Positions 51,507 through 60,564 of a DNA stretch of 64,000 bases are shown piece by piece. Positions within the stretch are counted from its first letter, which is position 1. Every line of letters begins with the position of its first letter. This stretch comes from Maioricimonas rarisocia (lineage in GTDB: Bacteria > Planctomycetota > Planctomycetia > Planctomycetales > Planctomycetaceae): NCBI RefSeq assembly GCF_007747795.1, contig NZ_CP036275.1:3898001-3962000 (forward strand), written 5' to 3'. The translations under genes were made by a program, and so were the position numbers. Below the pieces are notes generated by a model that saw only the letters and a program-made list of their open reading frames with translations, was not told where the DNA came from and did no database searches.

Positions 51507-53498
51507 ATGACGACGACCGACATCTTCGAAGACCTGCGGCTGAGGATCCTCTCGGGGTACCCGCTGCTCGTGCTGCAGACCTTTGAGGAGCAGCGATGGG
51601 AACGGGCGCTCGGCGAACTGGCCTCCAGCGTCGACCGGGGTCTGGTCGTCTGGTCGGCAACCGCAGGGCTGACGCCGCCTCCGACGGGCGACGCTGCCGG
51701 GGAAACGGGACCGCTGGCGATGCTCGAACAGATCGATGCCTATCCGGCAAATCATCTGTTTTTGCTAAAGGACCTGCATCCCTTCCTGTCGGATCCGCGC
51801 GTCGTCCGCAAGCTGCGCGACATGATTCCGGACCTGACTGCCGATGGCAAGTCGCTGCTGCTTCTCGGCCCGGTGGACGAAGTGCCGCTCGAACTCCTCA
51901 AGGATGTGACGGTTCTGGAGCTGCCACTTCCCTCGGTCGACGAACTTCGCAGCGAACTGGAGTCCGTCCTGCAGAGTGATCCGGCCCTGCAGCAGCTGGA
52001 AATCGATCGGGCGCAGGAAGACCACCTGGTGCAGGCGGTACTCGGCCTGACCGCCGTCGAAGCACATCGAGCGTTCGCGAGGGCCCTGCTCAACTGCGAA
52101 GCCGTGGATGACAACGTCTACGCGGCACTCGTTTCCGAGAAGCGCCGGATGGTCCAGGGATCGGACCTGCTCGAGTTCTTCGAACTGGAGGAGGGGCTCA
52201 ACGACGTCGGCGGACTCGAGGGACTGAAGGACTGGCTGCTGCAGCGTTCGCAGGCCTTTTCGACCGACGCCTCCACCCGTGGCATCTCGACGCCGAAGGG
52301 GATTCTGCTCGCCGGTGTGCAGGGTTGCGGCAAGAGCCTCACCGCACGCGCGGTCGCCCGCCTGCTCGGTTTTCCGCTGGTGCGGCTCGACTTCTCGAAC
52401 CTGCTCGAAACGACGCGCGGGACCTCCGAGCAGAATCTGCGGGACGTCCTCCGCGTGATGGAGACGATTGCCCCTTCGGTGCTCTGGCTCGAAGAAATCG
52501 ACAAGGCGTTCGCCGGGTTTGACGACGAAGCGTCGGACGATCCCACCATGTCCCGGATCGTCGGCCGCTTCCTCACCTGGCTGCAGGAACATGAGGCACC
52601 GGTCTTCGTCGTGGCCACGGCCAACAACGTCTGGACCCTGCCCCCGGAACTGCTCCGGCGAGGGCGCTTCGACGAACTGTTTTTCGTCGACCTGCCCAAC
52701 TATCACGAACGGAAGGACATCTTTTCGATTCACCTCTCGAAACGGGGCTGGAAGCCGGAGAAGTACGATGTCCCTGCACTCGCCGAAGTGACTGACGGTT
52801 TCAGCGGGGCGGAGATCGAAACCATCGTCAACTCGGCCATTATCGAGTCCTGGTCGGCCCAGCGGATGCTCTCGCAGCAGGATCTCGAAGATGCCCGGGA
52901 AGTGACCGTTCCACTGTCGGTCACCATGGAAGACCAGATTTTCGAACTGCGGGAGTGGGCCCGGGGTCGATGCCGGCCGGCGACTCCCGAGAACCGCGTC
53001 GCACAGATGATGGAAGAGGAAGAACGACGCGGCGAGCAGAACGTCGCCGACGGCAGCGGTGGAGCCGAGACGCCCTACTGGCAGCAGCTGGCCGAGCATG
53101 GCCAGACCGCCGAGGCGATCGTCGAGTACGTGAAGTTCCAGGATCACGTATCGTTTGACCGGCTGATCGACGACTTCGGCCAGTACGCCGAAATGGAAGG
53201 AACGTACGGTCTGGTGCTTCGATCGGATCCGAAAGCGGTCATCTGGACCCGCATCAGTCGCGAGCTGGCCGACATCATCAGCGACTACGTGTCGCGCAAG
53301 CGGCTGTATCTGCACCCGGTGGGATCTGCGGCCTACGCAGGACGCCGGCATCCCGCGCTCGAGCCGATCGAAGAATTGCCGGACGAGAAAATGGCTCGTC
53401 CGGCCTGGTTGCCGATGGCCCTCCGTGCGGTTCCGTTTCCTGGAGGCAGCACGCGATTCGGCACACTGGCCCGTATCCGACTGGGACGACAGGAATGA
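51507..53498 (+). CDS. Ycf46-like AAA ATPase with C-terminal extension
   Basis: 663 aa from the ATG at 51507 (the frame is open further upstream without a good start). The N-terminal domain (RLRILSGYPLLVLQTFEEQRWERALGEL, split over two elements) resembles cyanobacterial Ycf46. The AAA domain begins at about 230: Walker A G270-V-Q-G-C-G-K276-S, Walker B LWLEEIDKAF around 326-334, and the arginine-finger region ELLRRGRFDELFFVDLP. The lid helix GFSGAEIETIVNSAI follows. About 150 extra residues, without a recognised domain, lie beyond Ycf46's usual end. It overlaps the next gene by 4 bases. Confidence 0.88.
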   Translation: MTTTDIFEDLRLRILSGYPLLVLQTFEEQRWERALGELASSVDRGLVVWSATAGLTPPPTGDAAGETGPLAMLEQIDAYPANHLFLLKDLHPFLSDPRVVRKLRDMIPDLTADGKSLLLLGPVDEVPLELLKDVTVLELPLPSVDELRSELESVLQSDPALQQLEIDRAQEDHLVQAVLGLTAVEAHRAFARALLNCEAVDDNVYAALVSEKRRMVQGSDLLEFFELEEGLNDVGGLEGLKDWLLQRSQAFSTDASTRGISTPKGILLAGVQGCGKSLTARAVARLLGFPLVRLDFSNLLETTRGTSEQNLRDVLRVMETIAPSVLWLEEIDKAFAGFDDEASDDPTMSRIVGRFLTWLQEHEAPVFVVATANNVWTLPPELLRRGRFDELFFVDLPNYHERKDIFSIHLSKRGWKPEKYDVPALAEVTDGFSGAEIETIVNSAIIESWSAQRMLSQQDLEDAREVTVPLSVTMEDQIFELREWARGRCRPATPENRVAQMMEEEERRGEQNVADGSGGAETPYWQQLAEHGQTAEAIVEYVKFQDHVSFDRLIDDFGQYAEMEGTYGLVLRSDPKAVIWTRISRELADIISDYVSRKRLYLHPVGSAAYAGRRHPALEPIEELPDEKMARPAWLPMALRAVPFPGGSTRFGTLARIRLGRQE

Positions 53499-54505
53499 CC
53501 AACGGGGATACGGAGATCCCGACACATCCTCTCAGGAACGACCGCAGCGCACGCGTCTATCGGTGGTCGCGGCGTGGTATCGGCGCCCTGAGCCTGCTGC
53601 TGGTTGTCGTCGGTGTACTGCTGCATGCCACCGTCCGGGATCGCTGGGTGGTCACATCGCTGTTTTACTACAGTCTGCCGCCAATCGTGATCGCGCTGCT
53701 GGGCGGGATGGCGGTCTGGTCCTTCTGGAGCGACATGTCGTCCCGGATCGGGCAGATGGTCGCGCTGGGGGGGGTTCTGTTGCTGGCTGGCTGGTCGCAG
53801 GCTCACGCCTGGCGACTGGGATCCGTTCCCGAAGCGGCGGCCGAGGATGTGCGCGTGGTCTTCTGGAATACCTGCCGACTCTCCGCCGGGAAGGAGAGGA
53901 TCGCCCGCGCGGTCGGGCGGCTCGATGCCGACATCATCGCGCTGTGTGAAGCCGGCGAAGCGACCGAGAAGCAGCGGGCTTTGTGGCAATCCGCCTGCCC
54001 CGGCTACGACGTGACGTTTCTGGGGGGCGGGATGATTGTTCTCACCCGTGGCGTCAGCGGCGAAGCCCGGGCATACAGTCTGAGCTACCACACCGAAGCC
54101 CGCCAGCTCGAACTGGAACTGCCTGCCGGCCGGGTCACCTGTCTGCTGGTGGACGTTGCGTCCAGTCCCACATATTCTCGTCGGCCGGCACTGCGCGAGC
54201 TGGCTGAAATCGCGGAGACGATGTCCGACCGGCCGCTGCTGATCCTGGGGGATTTCAACACGCCGGGCGACTCGGTGCTGTTCCGCCCACTCCGCAGGGA
54301 GCACGCCAATGCCTTCGAGCAGACCGGGCGCGGTTTCGGACCGACATGGCCTGTCCCCCTGCCGGTTCTCGACATCGATCAGATCTGGAGCAACCGAAAG
54401 GTGGACATTCGCAACTGCCAGATCGGCTGGGAATGGGTCTCGGACCATCGGCCGGTCTACGCGTCGGTCCGTCTGCGGAGCCTGTCCGGATCGTCCGACA
54501 TGTGA
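53495..54505 (+). CDS. Membrane-anchored endonuclease/exonuclease/phosphatase-family protein
   Basis: The 336-aa protein starts inside the ATPase stop (ATGA at 53495). Three helices at about 28-105 (ALSLLLVVVGVLLHATV, LPPIVIALLGGMAVWSFW, MVALGGVLLLAGW) precede the EEP domain: VVFWNTCRLSAG, IIALCEAG (catalytic E), LLILGDFNTPGDS (D-x-N) and WVSDHRPVYASV (DH). All key residues of the DNase I-like fold are present. The active site would face the periplasm. Family members cleave phosphodiesters in nucleic acids or lipids. Confidence 0.88.
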   Translation: MTNGDTEIPTHPLRNDRSARVYRWSRRGIGALSLLLVVVGVLLHATVRDRWVVTSLFYYSLPPIVIALLGGMAVWSFWSDMSSRIGQMVALGGVLLLAGWSQAHAWRLGSVPEAAAEDVRVVFWNTCRLSAGKERIARAVGRLDADIIALCEAGEATEKQRALWQSACPGYDVTFLGGGMIVLTRGVSGEARAYSLSYHTEARQLELELPAGRVTCLLVDVASSPTYSRRPALRELAEIAETMSDRPLLILGDFNTPGDSVLFRPLRREHANAFEQTGRGFGPTWPVPLPVLDIDQIWSNRKVDIRNCQIGWEWVSDHRPVYASVRLRSLSGSSDM

Positions 54506-54730
54506 CGAAACTGCAGAGACGTCGACGTTTGCCTGCAGTAGCTGTTTCACGGTCCCAACACCGTCGAAACGTCTGACGCCACATGATCTCTTCCTGCCGT
54601 CCGCCGCCGGCCACCATAGACTGGTAGAAGGACCGGGCCCTTCTTCTCAGCCCGACCTCCACTGCCGGCGGTGCTCAAAGTAGGGAAATGTCCGGCAGCA
54701 AGGGGAAATCCAGCACTCCGCAGGACGACC

Positions 54731-55471
54731 GTGTCGACCAACAGCGAACGGATAGCACTGGCTCTCGATCATCTGACGGACGGCATGGCACCGTACGTTG
54801 AGGGGAAGCTGCGTGCGATCTATCGCAAGGACTGGGCACGGCAGGCGGCCAACAGTTTTCGGTCCGAACGGGGACGGCCGCGCAAGGATGGCGACCATTT
54901 CGAGTGGGACGCCCACTCGCTGCTGACCGTGATGTGGGATCACTGGAACAGCCTGTTCCGTCACGACCTCGGCCACTACGAACGGAGCCTGGTCAGCGAA
55001 CTGCGGGAGTACCGCAACCGCTGGGCGCACCAGCAGGACTTCGACTTCGCCGACACGTTCCGTGTGCTCGACAGTGTGCGGCGGCTGCTCGAAGCGGTCC
55101 ACGCCGACAATGTGGCCGAAGTGTCCGGTCTGCAGACTTCGATTCTCGAGTCGCACGTTGCCGATGCCGTCAATTCGCAGATCCAGCGAACGGCGTTCCA
55201 GCGGAACAAATGGTGGGTGATCGCGATTTACACCACCTGCTGCTCGATGATTATCTGGCACATGCTGACGCTGGAACGTGCCGGGGCCAACGTGGTTGCG
55301 TCGATCACCGTTCTGACGCTGCTGTACCTGATCTACCAGCAGTTCAAGATGGAGCCGCCGGTGTACTACGGGCCCCACGAGTGCCACCGGTGTCACCGCA
55401 TCATTTACGGCAACGAGTGCCCCTACTGCCCGAAATCGCTGTTCGATACGCCCTCGATCACCGCGCACTGA
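54731..55471 (+). CDS. Swt1-type HEPN membrane protein with zinc ribbon
   Basis: 246 aa from the GTG at 54731 with AGGA 6 bases upstream; the frame extends upstream without a start of equal quality. Residues 1-125 match the Swt1 HEPN domain, ending in the R95-N-R-W-A-H100 motif (R-x4-H type) of HEPN ribonucleases. Two helices follow (about 162-182 and 187-204), then a C-terminal zinc ribbon, C218-x2-C221-x8-C230-x2-C233. HEPN proteins often act as RNases in defence or stress systems. Here the domain is anchored to the membrane. The neighbours are an EEP nuclease and a response regulator. Confidence 0.82.
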   Translation: MSTNSERIALALDHLTDGMAPYVEGKLRAIYRKDWARQAANSFRSERGRPRKDGDHFEWDAHSLLTVMWDHWNSLFRHDLGHYERSLVSELREYRNRWAHQQDFDFADTFRVLDSVRRLLEAVHADNVAEVSGLQTSILESHVADAVNSQIQRTAFQRNKWWVIAIYTTCCSMIIWHMLTLERAGANVVASITVLTLLYLIYQQFKMEPPVYYGPHECHRCHRIIYGNECPYCPKSLFDTPSITAH

Positions 55472-55652
55472 CCCCGAACCTCTGCGGGCCCGGCTGGTGG
55501 TCGGATCCTGGGGGCATTGCCGATCTGTGCTCACGCCAACTTCTCTCCCCTGCCGCCGGTCGCTAGAATGCGATGAATCGAACGGAGCAGCGGGCCTGCG
55601 ATGTCGCAGGCCGGGCCCCGTCATCCGAACCCGCATTGCTTCACAGGGACCT

Positions 55653-56129
55653 ATGACGGACGCAGGGAGCACATCGTCCGATCGGATCCTGATCGCCGAC
55701 GACAATCAGCAGAACCGGGAACTGCTCGAGGCGTACCTCGCCGACGACGGTCATGACATCTTCATGGCCACCGATGGTGTGGAGACGATCGACATGGCGG
55801 TCTCCGAGCAACCGGATCTGATCCTGCTGGACATCATGATGCCCAAGCTGAGCGGCTACGAAGTCTGCCAGCAGCTCAAGCAGGACGAGCGGACGCGGGA
55901 TATTCCGGTGCTGATGGTGACCGCCCTGAAAGAAATGGGCGATATCGAACGAGCCGTCGCGGCCGGTGCCGACGACTTTCTCACCAAACCGGTCCACCGC
56001 ATCGAACTCAAAACGCGAGTCCGATCGCTGCTGCGTGTCCGGCACCTGACCAACGAACGGGACCGGCTGCTGGCCTACCTGGCCGAAGTCGAGCAGCCAC
56101 CGGCCTCCCGCAGGTCCGGAACTCCGTAG
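55653..56129 (+). CDS. Single-domain response regulator (PleD/CheY-like receiver)
   Basis: The 158-aa protein has one receiver domain at about 11-130 with acidic pair D16/D17, phospho-acceptor D60 in LLDIMMP, T90 and K112 in TKP. The ADDNQQNRELL loop is of the type seen in PleD and GGDEF-linked regulators. No output domain follows, only a helical basic tail (LRVRHLTNERDRLLAYLAEVE, across two turns), so it signals by protein contact. The sensor kinase is not nearby. Confidence 0.95.
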   Translation: MTDAGSTSSDRILIADDNQQNRELLEAYLADDGHDIFMATDGVETIDMAVSEQPDLILLDIMMPKLSGYEVCQQLKQDERTRDIPVLMVTALKEMGDIERAVAAGADDFLTKPVHRIELKTRVRSLLRVRHLTNERDRLLAYLAEVEQPPASRRSGTP

Positions 56130-56232
56130 ACTCCCGCGGTACGATCCCTGGCCGCGTTTTCCTGTTGCCCGACGTCATCTCCCGCTTGCCGCTGCGCATC
56201 CGATTTGTGGTGCGGAGCCGGACGATCATTTC

Positions 56233-57441
56233 ATGACCACCGATTCTGCCGAAGCGTTCCCCACCGTCATTCTCAAGAAGCGGAAGGCCCTTCCCTTCTT
56301 CAGCCGCCATCCCTGGGTGTTCGCCGGGGCCATTGCCCGGGTCGAGGGTGAGCCGCAACCGGGAGACGAGGTGCTCCTCCGTTCGCACGAGGGGCAGTTC
56401 ATCGCCCGTGGTCTGTTCAACCCCGAGAGCAACATCCGCGTGCGGCTCTATTCGTGGAAGGAAGACCAGCCACTCGACCGCGAATTCTGGTCAGCCCGGC
56501 TCGACGATGCGATCGCGTTGCGGAAGAAGCTGTTCGGAAAGCCGGCTCGGGGCTGCCGCCTCGTCTTCAGCGAGAGTGACGGACTCTCCGGTCTGACGGT
56601 CGATCAGTACGGCGAATTTCTGCTCGTGCAGTGGACAAGTCGTGCCCTCGCCGCCCGGCAGCAGGACTTCTACGAACTGCTCAACGAGAAGGTGAAACCC
56701 CGCGGCATCTGGCAGCGAACCGAGCGGGGCGTCGGCGAAGCGGAAGGTCTGGCCGTCGCCGATTCTCTTGCAACCGGAAGCGCCCCACCCCGCCCGCTGT
56801 TCGTCGAAGAGAACGGCCTGCAGTTCGGCGTGGATGTCGTCGAAGGCCAGAAAACCGGATTCTATTTCGACCAACGGGACAACCGGGCAGCCGTCGCCCG
56901 CTATCTGAAGGGAAGCAACGTCCTCGACATGTTCTGCTACACCGGTGGGTTCAGCATAGCCGCTGCGAAACTGGGGGAGGCCCGGCACGTCACCGGAGTC
57001 GATTCGTCCGAGTCGGCGCTCGACATGGCACGGCGGAATGCGGAGCTCAATGAAGTCTCCTCGCAGGTCTCGTTCGAGCAGGGAGACGCATTCCGTACGC
57101 TGGAAAGTCTCGTCGAAGAGAAGAAGCGGTTCGATGCCGTCATCCTCGATCCCCCCAAGATGGCGCGGTCGCGAGGCGGAATCGAACGGGCCGCACGGGG
57201 TTACTTCAGCCTCAACCGGCTCGCCTTGGACCTGCTGGAACCGAACGGACTGCTCGTTACCTGCAGCTGCTCGGGGCTGATCTCGCGGGAGGACTTCGAG
57301 CAGATTCTGGCGAAGGTGGCGCTCGACGCCGGCCGGTCTCTGCAGGTCCTCGAAGTTCGCGGGCAGGCGGCCGACCACCCGGTGTCGGTTCACTGCCTCG
57401 AGACGTCGTATCTGAAGTGCTTTATCTGTCGCGTCGTTTGA
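56233..57441 (+). CDS. Class I rRNA methyltransferase, RlmI-like
   Basis: The 402-aa protein has an N-terminal PUA domain (HPWVFAGAIARVEGEPQPGDEV, split across strands), then the RlmI/RlmK middle domain (LVFSESDGLSGLTVDQYG), and a SAM-dependent methyltransferase core: VLDMFCYTGGFSIAAAKLG, VTGVDSSESALDMARRNAELN (two elements), FDAVILDPPKMARSRGGIERA and CSCSGLISREDF. The DPPK and CSCS motifs are typical of 23S rRNA m5C1962 methyltransferase. The substrate is thus probably 23S rRNA cytosine. Length and domain order match the family. Confidence 0.93.
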   Translation: MTTDSAEAFPTVILKKRKALPFFSRHPWVFAGAIARVEGEPQPGDEVLLRSHEGQFIARGLFNPESNIRVRLYSWKEDQPLDREFWSARLDDAIALRKKLFGKPARGCRLVFSESDGLSGLTVDQYGEFLLVQWTSRALAARQQDFYELLNEKVKPRGIWQRTERGVGEAEGLAVADSLATGSAPPRPLFVEENGLQFGVDVVEGQKTGFYFDQRDNRAAVARYLKGSNVLDMFCYTGGFSIAAAKLGEARHVTGVDSSESALDMARRNAELNEVSSQVSFEQGDAFRTLESLVEEKKRFDAVILDPPKMARSRGGIERAARGYFSLNRLALDLLEPNGLLVTCSCSGLISREDFEQILAKVALDAGRSLQVLEVRGQAADHPVSVHCLETSYLKCFICRVV

Positions 57442-57548
57442 CGGACGGTTCGCCGGCGCGGGGCCATGGTGCGGAACGCGGGTGTATTGCGGCAGCGACC
57501 GGCACTCTGCAAACTGTAGGTCTCATTCACCACCTTCGGAAGCGACGT

Positions 57549-58574
57549 ATGAAAGCCATTCAGCTGGCCGAACCCCGGCAGTTCGCGCAGATCGAGATCG
57601 ACGAACCCTCCTCCCCCGGCCCCGGCGAGGCCCTCGTCGCCACGCACCGGATGGGAATCTGCGGCACCGACCTGAGCGGATACCTGGGGAAGATGCCCTT
57701 CTTCCGCTATCCCCGTATTCCCGGTCATGAACTGGGTGTCGAGGTGCTCGCTGTCGGTGAAGGCGTAACGAACATCAAGCCCGGCGACCGCTGCAGCATC
57801 GAGCCGTACATGAACTGCGGTGCCTGCTTCGCCTGCCGCAATGGCCACGGCAACTGCTGCGAGAATCTGAACGTCATCGGCGTGATGGTGGACGGCGGCC
57901 TTCGCGAGCGATTTCTTGTTCGGGCGGACAAGCTGCATCCGTCGACGAAGCTGACCTACGACCAGCTTGCCCTCGTGGAGACACTGGCGATCGGCTGCCA
58001 CGCCACCGATCGTGGTGCCCCGCAGAAGGGAGAGCATGCCCTGGTCATCGGCGCCGGCCCGATCGGTCTGTCGACGCTCGAATTCACCCGGCTGACCGGC
58101 GCCACGGTCACGGTGATGGATCTCGTTCCCTCCCGACTCGAGTTCGTGAAGAAGACGTACGGCATCAAGCACACGGTCGTCTTCAAGGGGGACGGTTCGG
58201 AACTCGAGCAGATGCACGAGATCACCGATGGTGGCCTCTACAAGGTCGTCACGGATGCCACCGGCAACAACCGGTCGATGGCGAATGCCCTCAACTACGT
58301 CGGCCATACTGGCACGCTCGTCTACGTGGGGATCACGACCGACGAGATCTCCTTCGCCCATCCGCTGATGCACCGCCGCGAGATGACGCTCAAAGGCAGC
58401 CGCAACGCGATGCCGGGCGACTTTACCCGAATCATCGGGCTCATTGAAGACGGCACGATCAACACGAATCCCTGGATCACGCATCGTACGTCGTTCGACG
58501 CGATGATCGACAACTTCGAAGACTACACCAAACCGGAAACGGGCGTTCTGAAAGCGATCGTCGAGGTTGCCTGA
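57549..58574 (+). CDS. Zinc-dependent medium-chain alcohol/sorbitol dehydrogenase
   Basis: 341 aa from the ATG at 57549. Zinc-binding motifs are complete: MGICGTDLSG (catalytic Cys), IPGHELGVEV (His-Glu) and the structural-zinc cluster CGACFACRNGHGNCCE. The Rossmann loop reads VIGAGPIGLSTLEF. Threonine, sorbitol and related polyol dehydrogenases share this set. It begins a run of three genes on the + strand (spacings 66 and 128 bases) that look devoted to sugar oxidation. Confidence 0.93.
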   Translation: MKAIQLAEPRQFAQIEIDEPSSPGPGEALVATHRMGICGTDLSGYLGKMPFFRYPRIPGHELGVEVLAVGEGVTNIKPGDRCSIEPYMNCGACFACRNGHGNCCENLNVIGVMVDGGLRERFLVRADKLHPSTKLTYDQLALVETLAIGCHATDRGAPQKGEHALVIGAGPIGLSTLEFTRLTGATVTVMDLVPSRLEFVKKTYGIKHTVVFKGDGSELEQMHEITDGGLYKVVTDATGNNRSMANALNYVGHTGTLVYVGITTDEISFAHPLMHRREMTLKGSRNAMPGDFTRIIGLIEDGTINTNPWITHRTSFDAMIDNFEDYTKPETGVLKAIVEVA

Positions 58575-58640
58575 CGCCGTATCCATTCCCTCTGCGGGCG
58601 AAACAGTTCAAACGACCACCGAATCGGAATTGAGTGCTCC

Positions 58641-59462
58641 ATGATTCCCTCTGCCGTCACGATCAGTCTTGTCGAAGCCGCTCGCGGTGGGCCATTCGTT
58701 TACTGGGACGACCTCGAAGCAGCGATTCGCGAAGCGAAGGAACTCGGATTCGACGCGGTGGAACTGTTCGCCCCCGGCCCGGACGCCGTCGACGTCGAAC
58801 AGGTGAAGGGGCTGCTCACCGAGACCGGTCTGAAGATGGCGGCCGTCGGTACGGGTGCCGGCATGGTGCTGCACCGCCTCAGCCTGACAGCCGTCAGTGA
58901 AGATCAGCGGACCAAAGCAAAGGACTTCGTCCGTTCGATGATCGACTTCGGAGCCGCCTTTGACGCGCCGGCGATCATCGGTTCGATGCAGGGACGCTGG
59001 GGAGACGGTCTGGAGCGCGATGCGGCACTGGGATTCCTCGGGAACGCGCTTGTCGAACTGGGGGAACACGCGAAGCAGTACAACGTCCCGCTGATCTACG
59101 AGCCGCTCAACCGCTACGAGACCAACCTCTGCAACACGATGGCCCAGGGGGTGGCCCTGCTCGAATCGCGGAATATCACGAACGTCGTTCTGCTCGCCGA
59201 CCTGTTCCATATGAACATCGAAGAGGTCGGCATCGCGGATGGTCTGCGTGACGGCGGACAGCATATCGGACATGTGCACTTCGTCGACTCAAATCGCCGG
59301 CCGGCCGGTTGCGGGCACATGGACTACGCTCCGATCGTCGCGGCCCTGAAGGAGATCGGCTACGACGGCTACGCCTCCGCCGAAGCGTTCCCCTGGCCTG
59401 ATCCGTCGGCAGCCGCCCGTCAGACGATCGAATCGTACCGCAAGTACTTCGGGGCCATGTGA
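58641..59462 (+). CDS. TIM-barrel sugar isomerase/epimerase (hydroxypyruvate isomerase-like)
   Basis: The 273-aa protein is of the xylose-isomerase-like TIM-barrel superfamily. Metal ligands are suggested by VPLIYEPLNRYETN (Glu), VVLLADLFHMNIEE (Asp, His), GHVHFVDSNRRPAGCGHMDY (His) and YASAEAF (Glu). The order and spacing match hydroxypyruvate isomerase and sugar-3-keto epimerases. No signal peptide is present, so it acts in the cytoplasm. Its neighbours are a zinc dehydrogenase and a DUF1080 protein. Confidence 0.9.
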   Translation: MIPSAVTISLVEAARGGPFVYWDDLEAAIREAKELGFDAVELFAPGPDAVDVEQVKGLLTETGLKMAAVGTGAGMVLHRLSLTAVSEDQRTKAKDFVRSMIDFGAAFDAPAIIGSMQGRWGDGLERDAALGFLGNALVELGEHAKQYNVPLIYEPLNRYETNLCNTMAQGVALLESRNITNVVLLADLFHMNIEEVGIADGLRDGGQHIGHVHFVDSNRRPAGCGHMDYAPIVAALKEIGYDGYASAEAFPWPDPSAAARQTIESYRKYFGAM

Positions 59463-59590
59463 GGCCGGAGGATCGATCCGTTTCGAGTTCCGATCCGGTT
59501 CGCGACTGCTGGACCGGAGACGGCGCCTGGCGGTACGATCCAGTTGAGTCAGTCATTCCATCGCCAGATCAGATCAGACGGGATCCTGCC

Positions 59591-60394
59591 GTGACCGTAC
59601 TTCGCCTCGCTTTGGCTTCGTTCGTACTGCTTTCGCTCCTTGCGCTGCCGGTGCCCGCGCAGGAGACGGAGAGTTCCGGCAAGTGGATCCAGCTCTTCAA
59701 CGGCAAGAATCTGGATGACTGGCAGATCAAGATTCGCGGCTACGAACTGGGTGATAACTTCGGCGACACGTTCCGCATCGAGGACGGACTGCTCAAGGTT
59801 CGCTACGACGCCTACGACAACTTCGATGCCCGCTTCGGCCACATCTTCTACAAGCAGCCGTTCTCGCACTATCGGCTTCGAGTCGAGTACCGTTTCGTGC
59901 ACGATCAGGTACCGGGCGGTCCCGGCTGGGCGTTCCGCAACAGCGGTCTGATGCTGCACGGCGAGTCGCCCGAGACCATGGCGGTCGATCAGGATTTCCC
60001 GGCTTCGATTGAAGTGCAGCTTCTCGGCGGCGGCGGAACCGGTTCGCGGACCACCGCCAACCTCTGCACGCCTGGCACCAATGTCGTGATGGACGACAAG
60101 CTGGTCCTGCGTCACTGCACCAGCTCGAAGTCGAAGACGTACCATGGCGACCAGTGGGTGACCGTCGAGATTGAAGTTCGTGGCAGCGAAGTGATCCGGC
60201 ACGTCATCGATGGCGATGTCGTCCTGGAGTACCAGAAGCCCCAACTGGACGAACGGGACGCGCACGCGAAGGAACTGGCTGAGAAAGCGGGCGGCCTGCT
60301 GCTCGAGGAAGGCACGATCTCGCTGCAGTCGGAGAGCCATCCGGTTGACTTCCGCAAGGTTGAGCTGCTGCCGCTGGAGCCGACGGAGGAGTAG
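59591..60394 (+). CDS. Secreted DUF1080 (3-keto-disaccharide hydrolase-like) protein
   Basis: 267 aa. The GTG at 59591 opens a clear signal peptide (VLRLALASFVLLSLLALPVPAQ, cleaved after AQ); upstream in-frame codons have no ATG. The DUF1080 jelly-roll follows: WIQLFNGKNLDDWQIKIRG, HYRLRVEYRF, GPGWAFRNSGLMLHG, SIEVQLLGGG and EVIRHVIDGDVVLEYQKPQ. This is the second DUF1080 gene of the window. The adjacent isomerase and dehydrogenase fit a 3-keto-glycoside route. A strong terminator follows. Confidence 0.9.
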   Translation: MTVLRLALASFVLLSLLALPVPAQETESSGKWIQLFNGKNLDDWQIKIRGYELGDNFGDTFRIEDGLLKVRYDAYDNFDARFGHIFYKQPFSHYRLRVEYRFVHDQVPGGPGWAFRNSGLMLHGESPETMAVDQDFPASIEVQLLGGGGTGSRTTANLCTPGTNVVMDDKLVLRHCTSSKSKTYHGDQWVTVEIEVRGSEVIRHVIDGDVVLEYQKPQLDERDAHAKELAEKAGGLLLEEGTISLQSESHPVDFRKVELLPLEPTEE

Positions 60395-60429
60395 AACCCT
60401 CCTGCTTCGGAATCGCACGTGAACTCAGG

Positions 60430-60457
60430 CCCACCGGCTGCAACCGGTGGGTTTTCT
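60430..60457 (+). terminator. Rho-independent terminator
   Basis: CCCACCGG (60430-60437) and CCGGTGGG (60444-60451) form an 8-bp stem with a 6-base loop, followed by TTTTCT. It closes the dehydrogenase-isomerase-DUF1080 unit. Confidence 0.88.
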
Positions 60458-60564
60458 CGTGCGCCGGGTGACCTCGTCCGCATCGTTGCCCATGCATCAG
60501 CAGCCGGTTATAAGAGGGAAGTCATTCTCTCTCGCTCACCGATCACTGCACTGATGAGTCGCGC

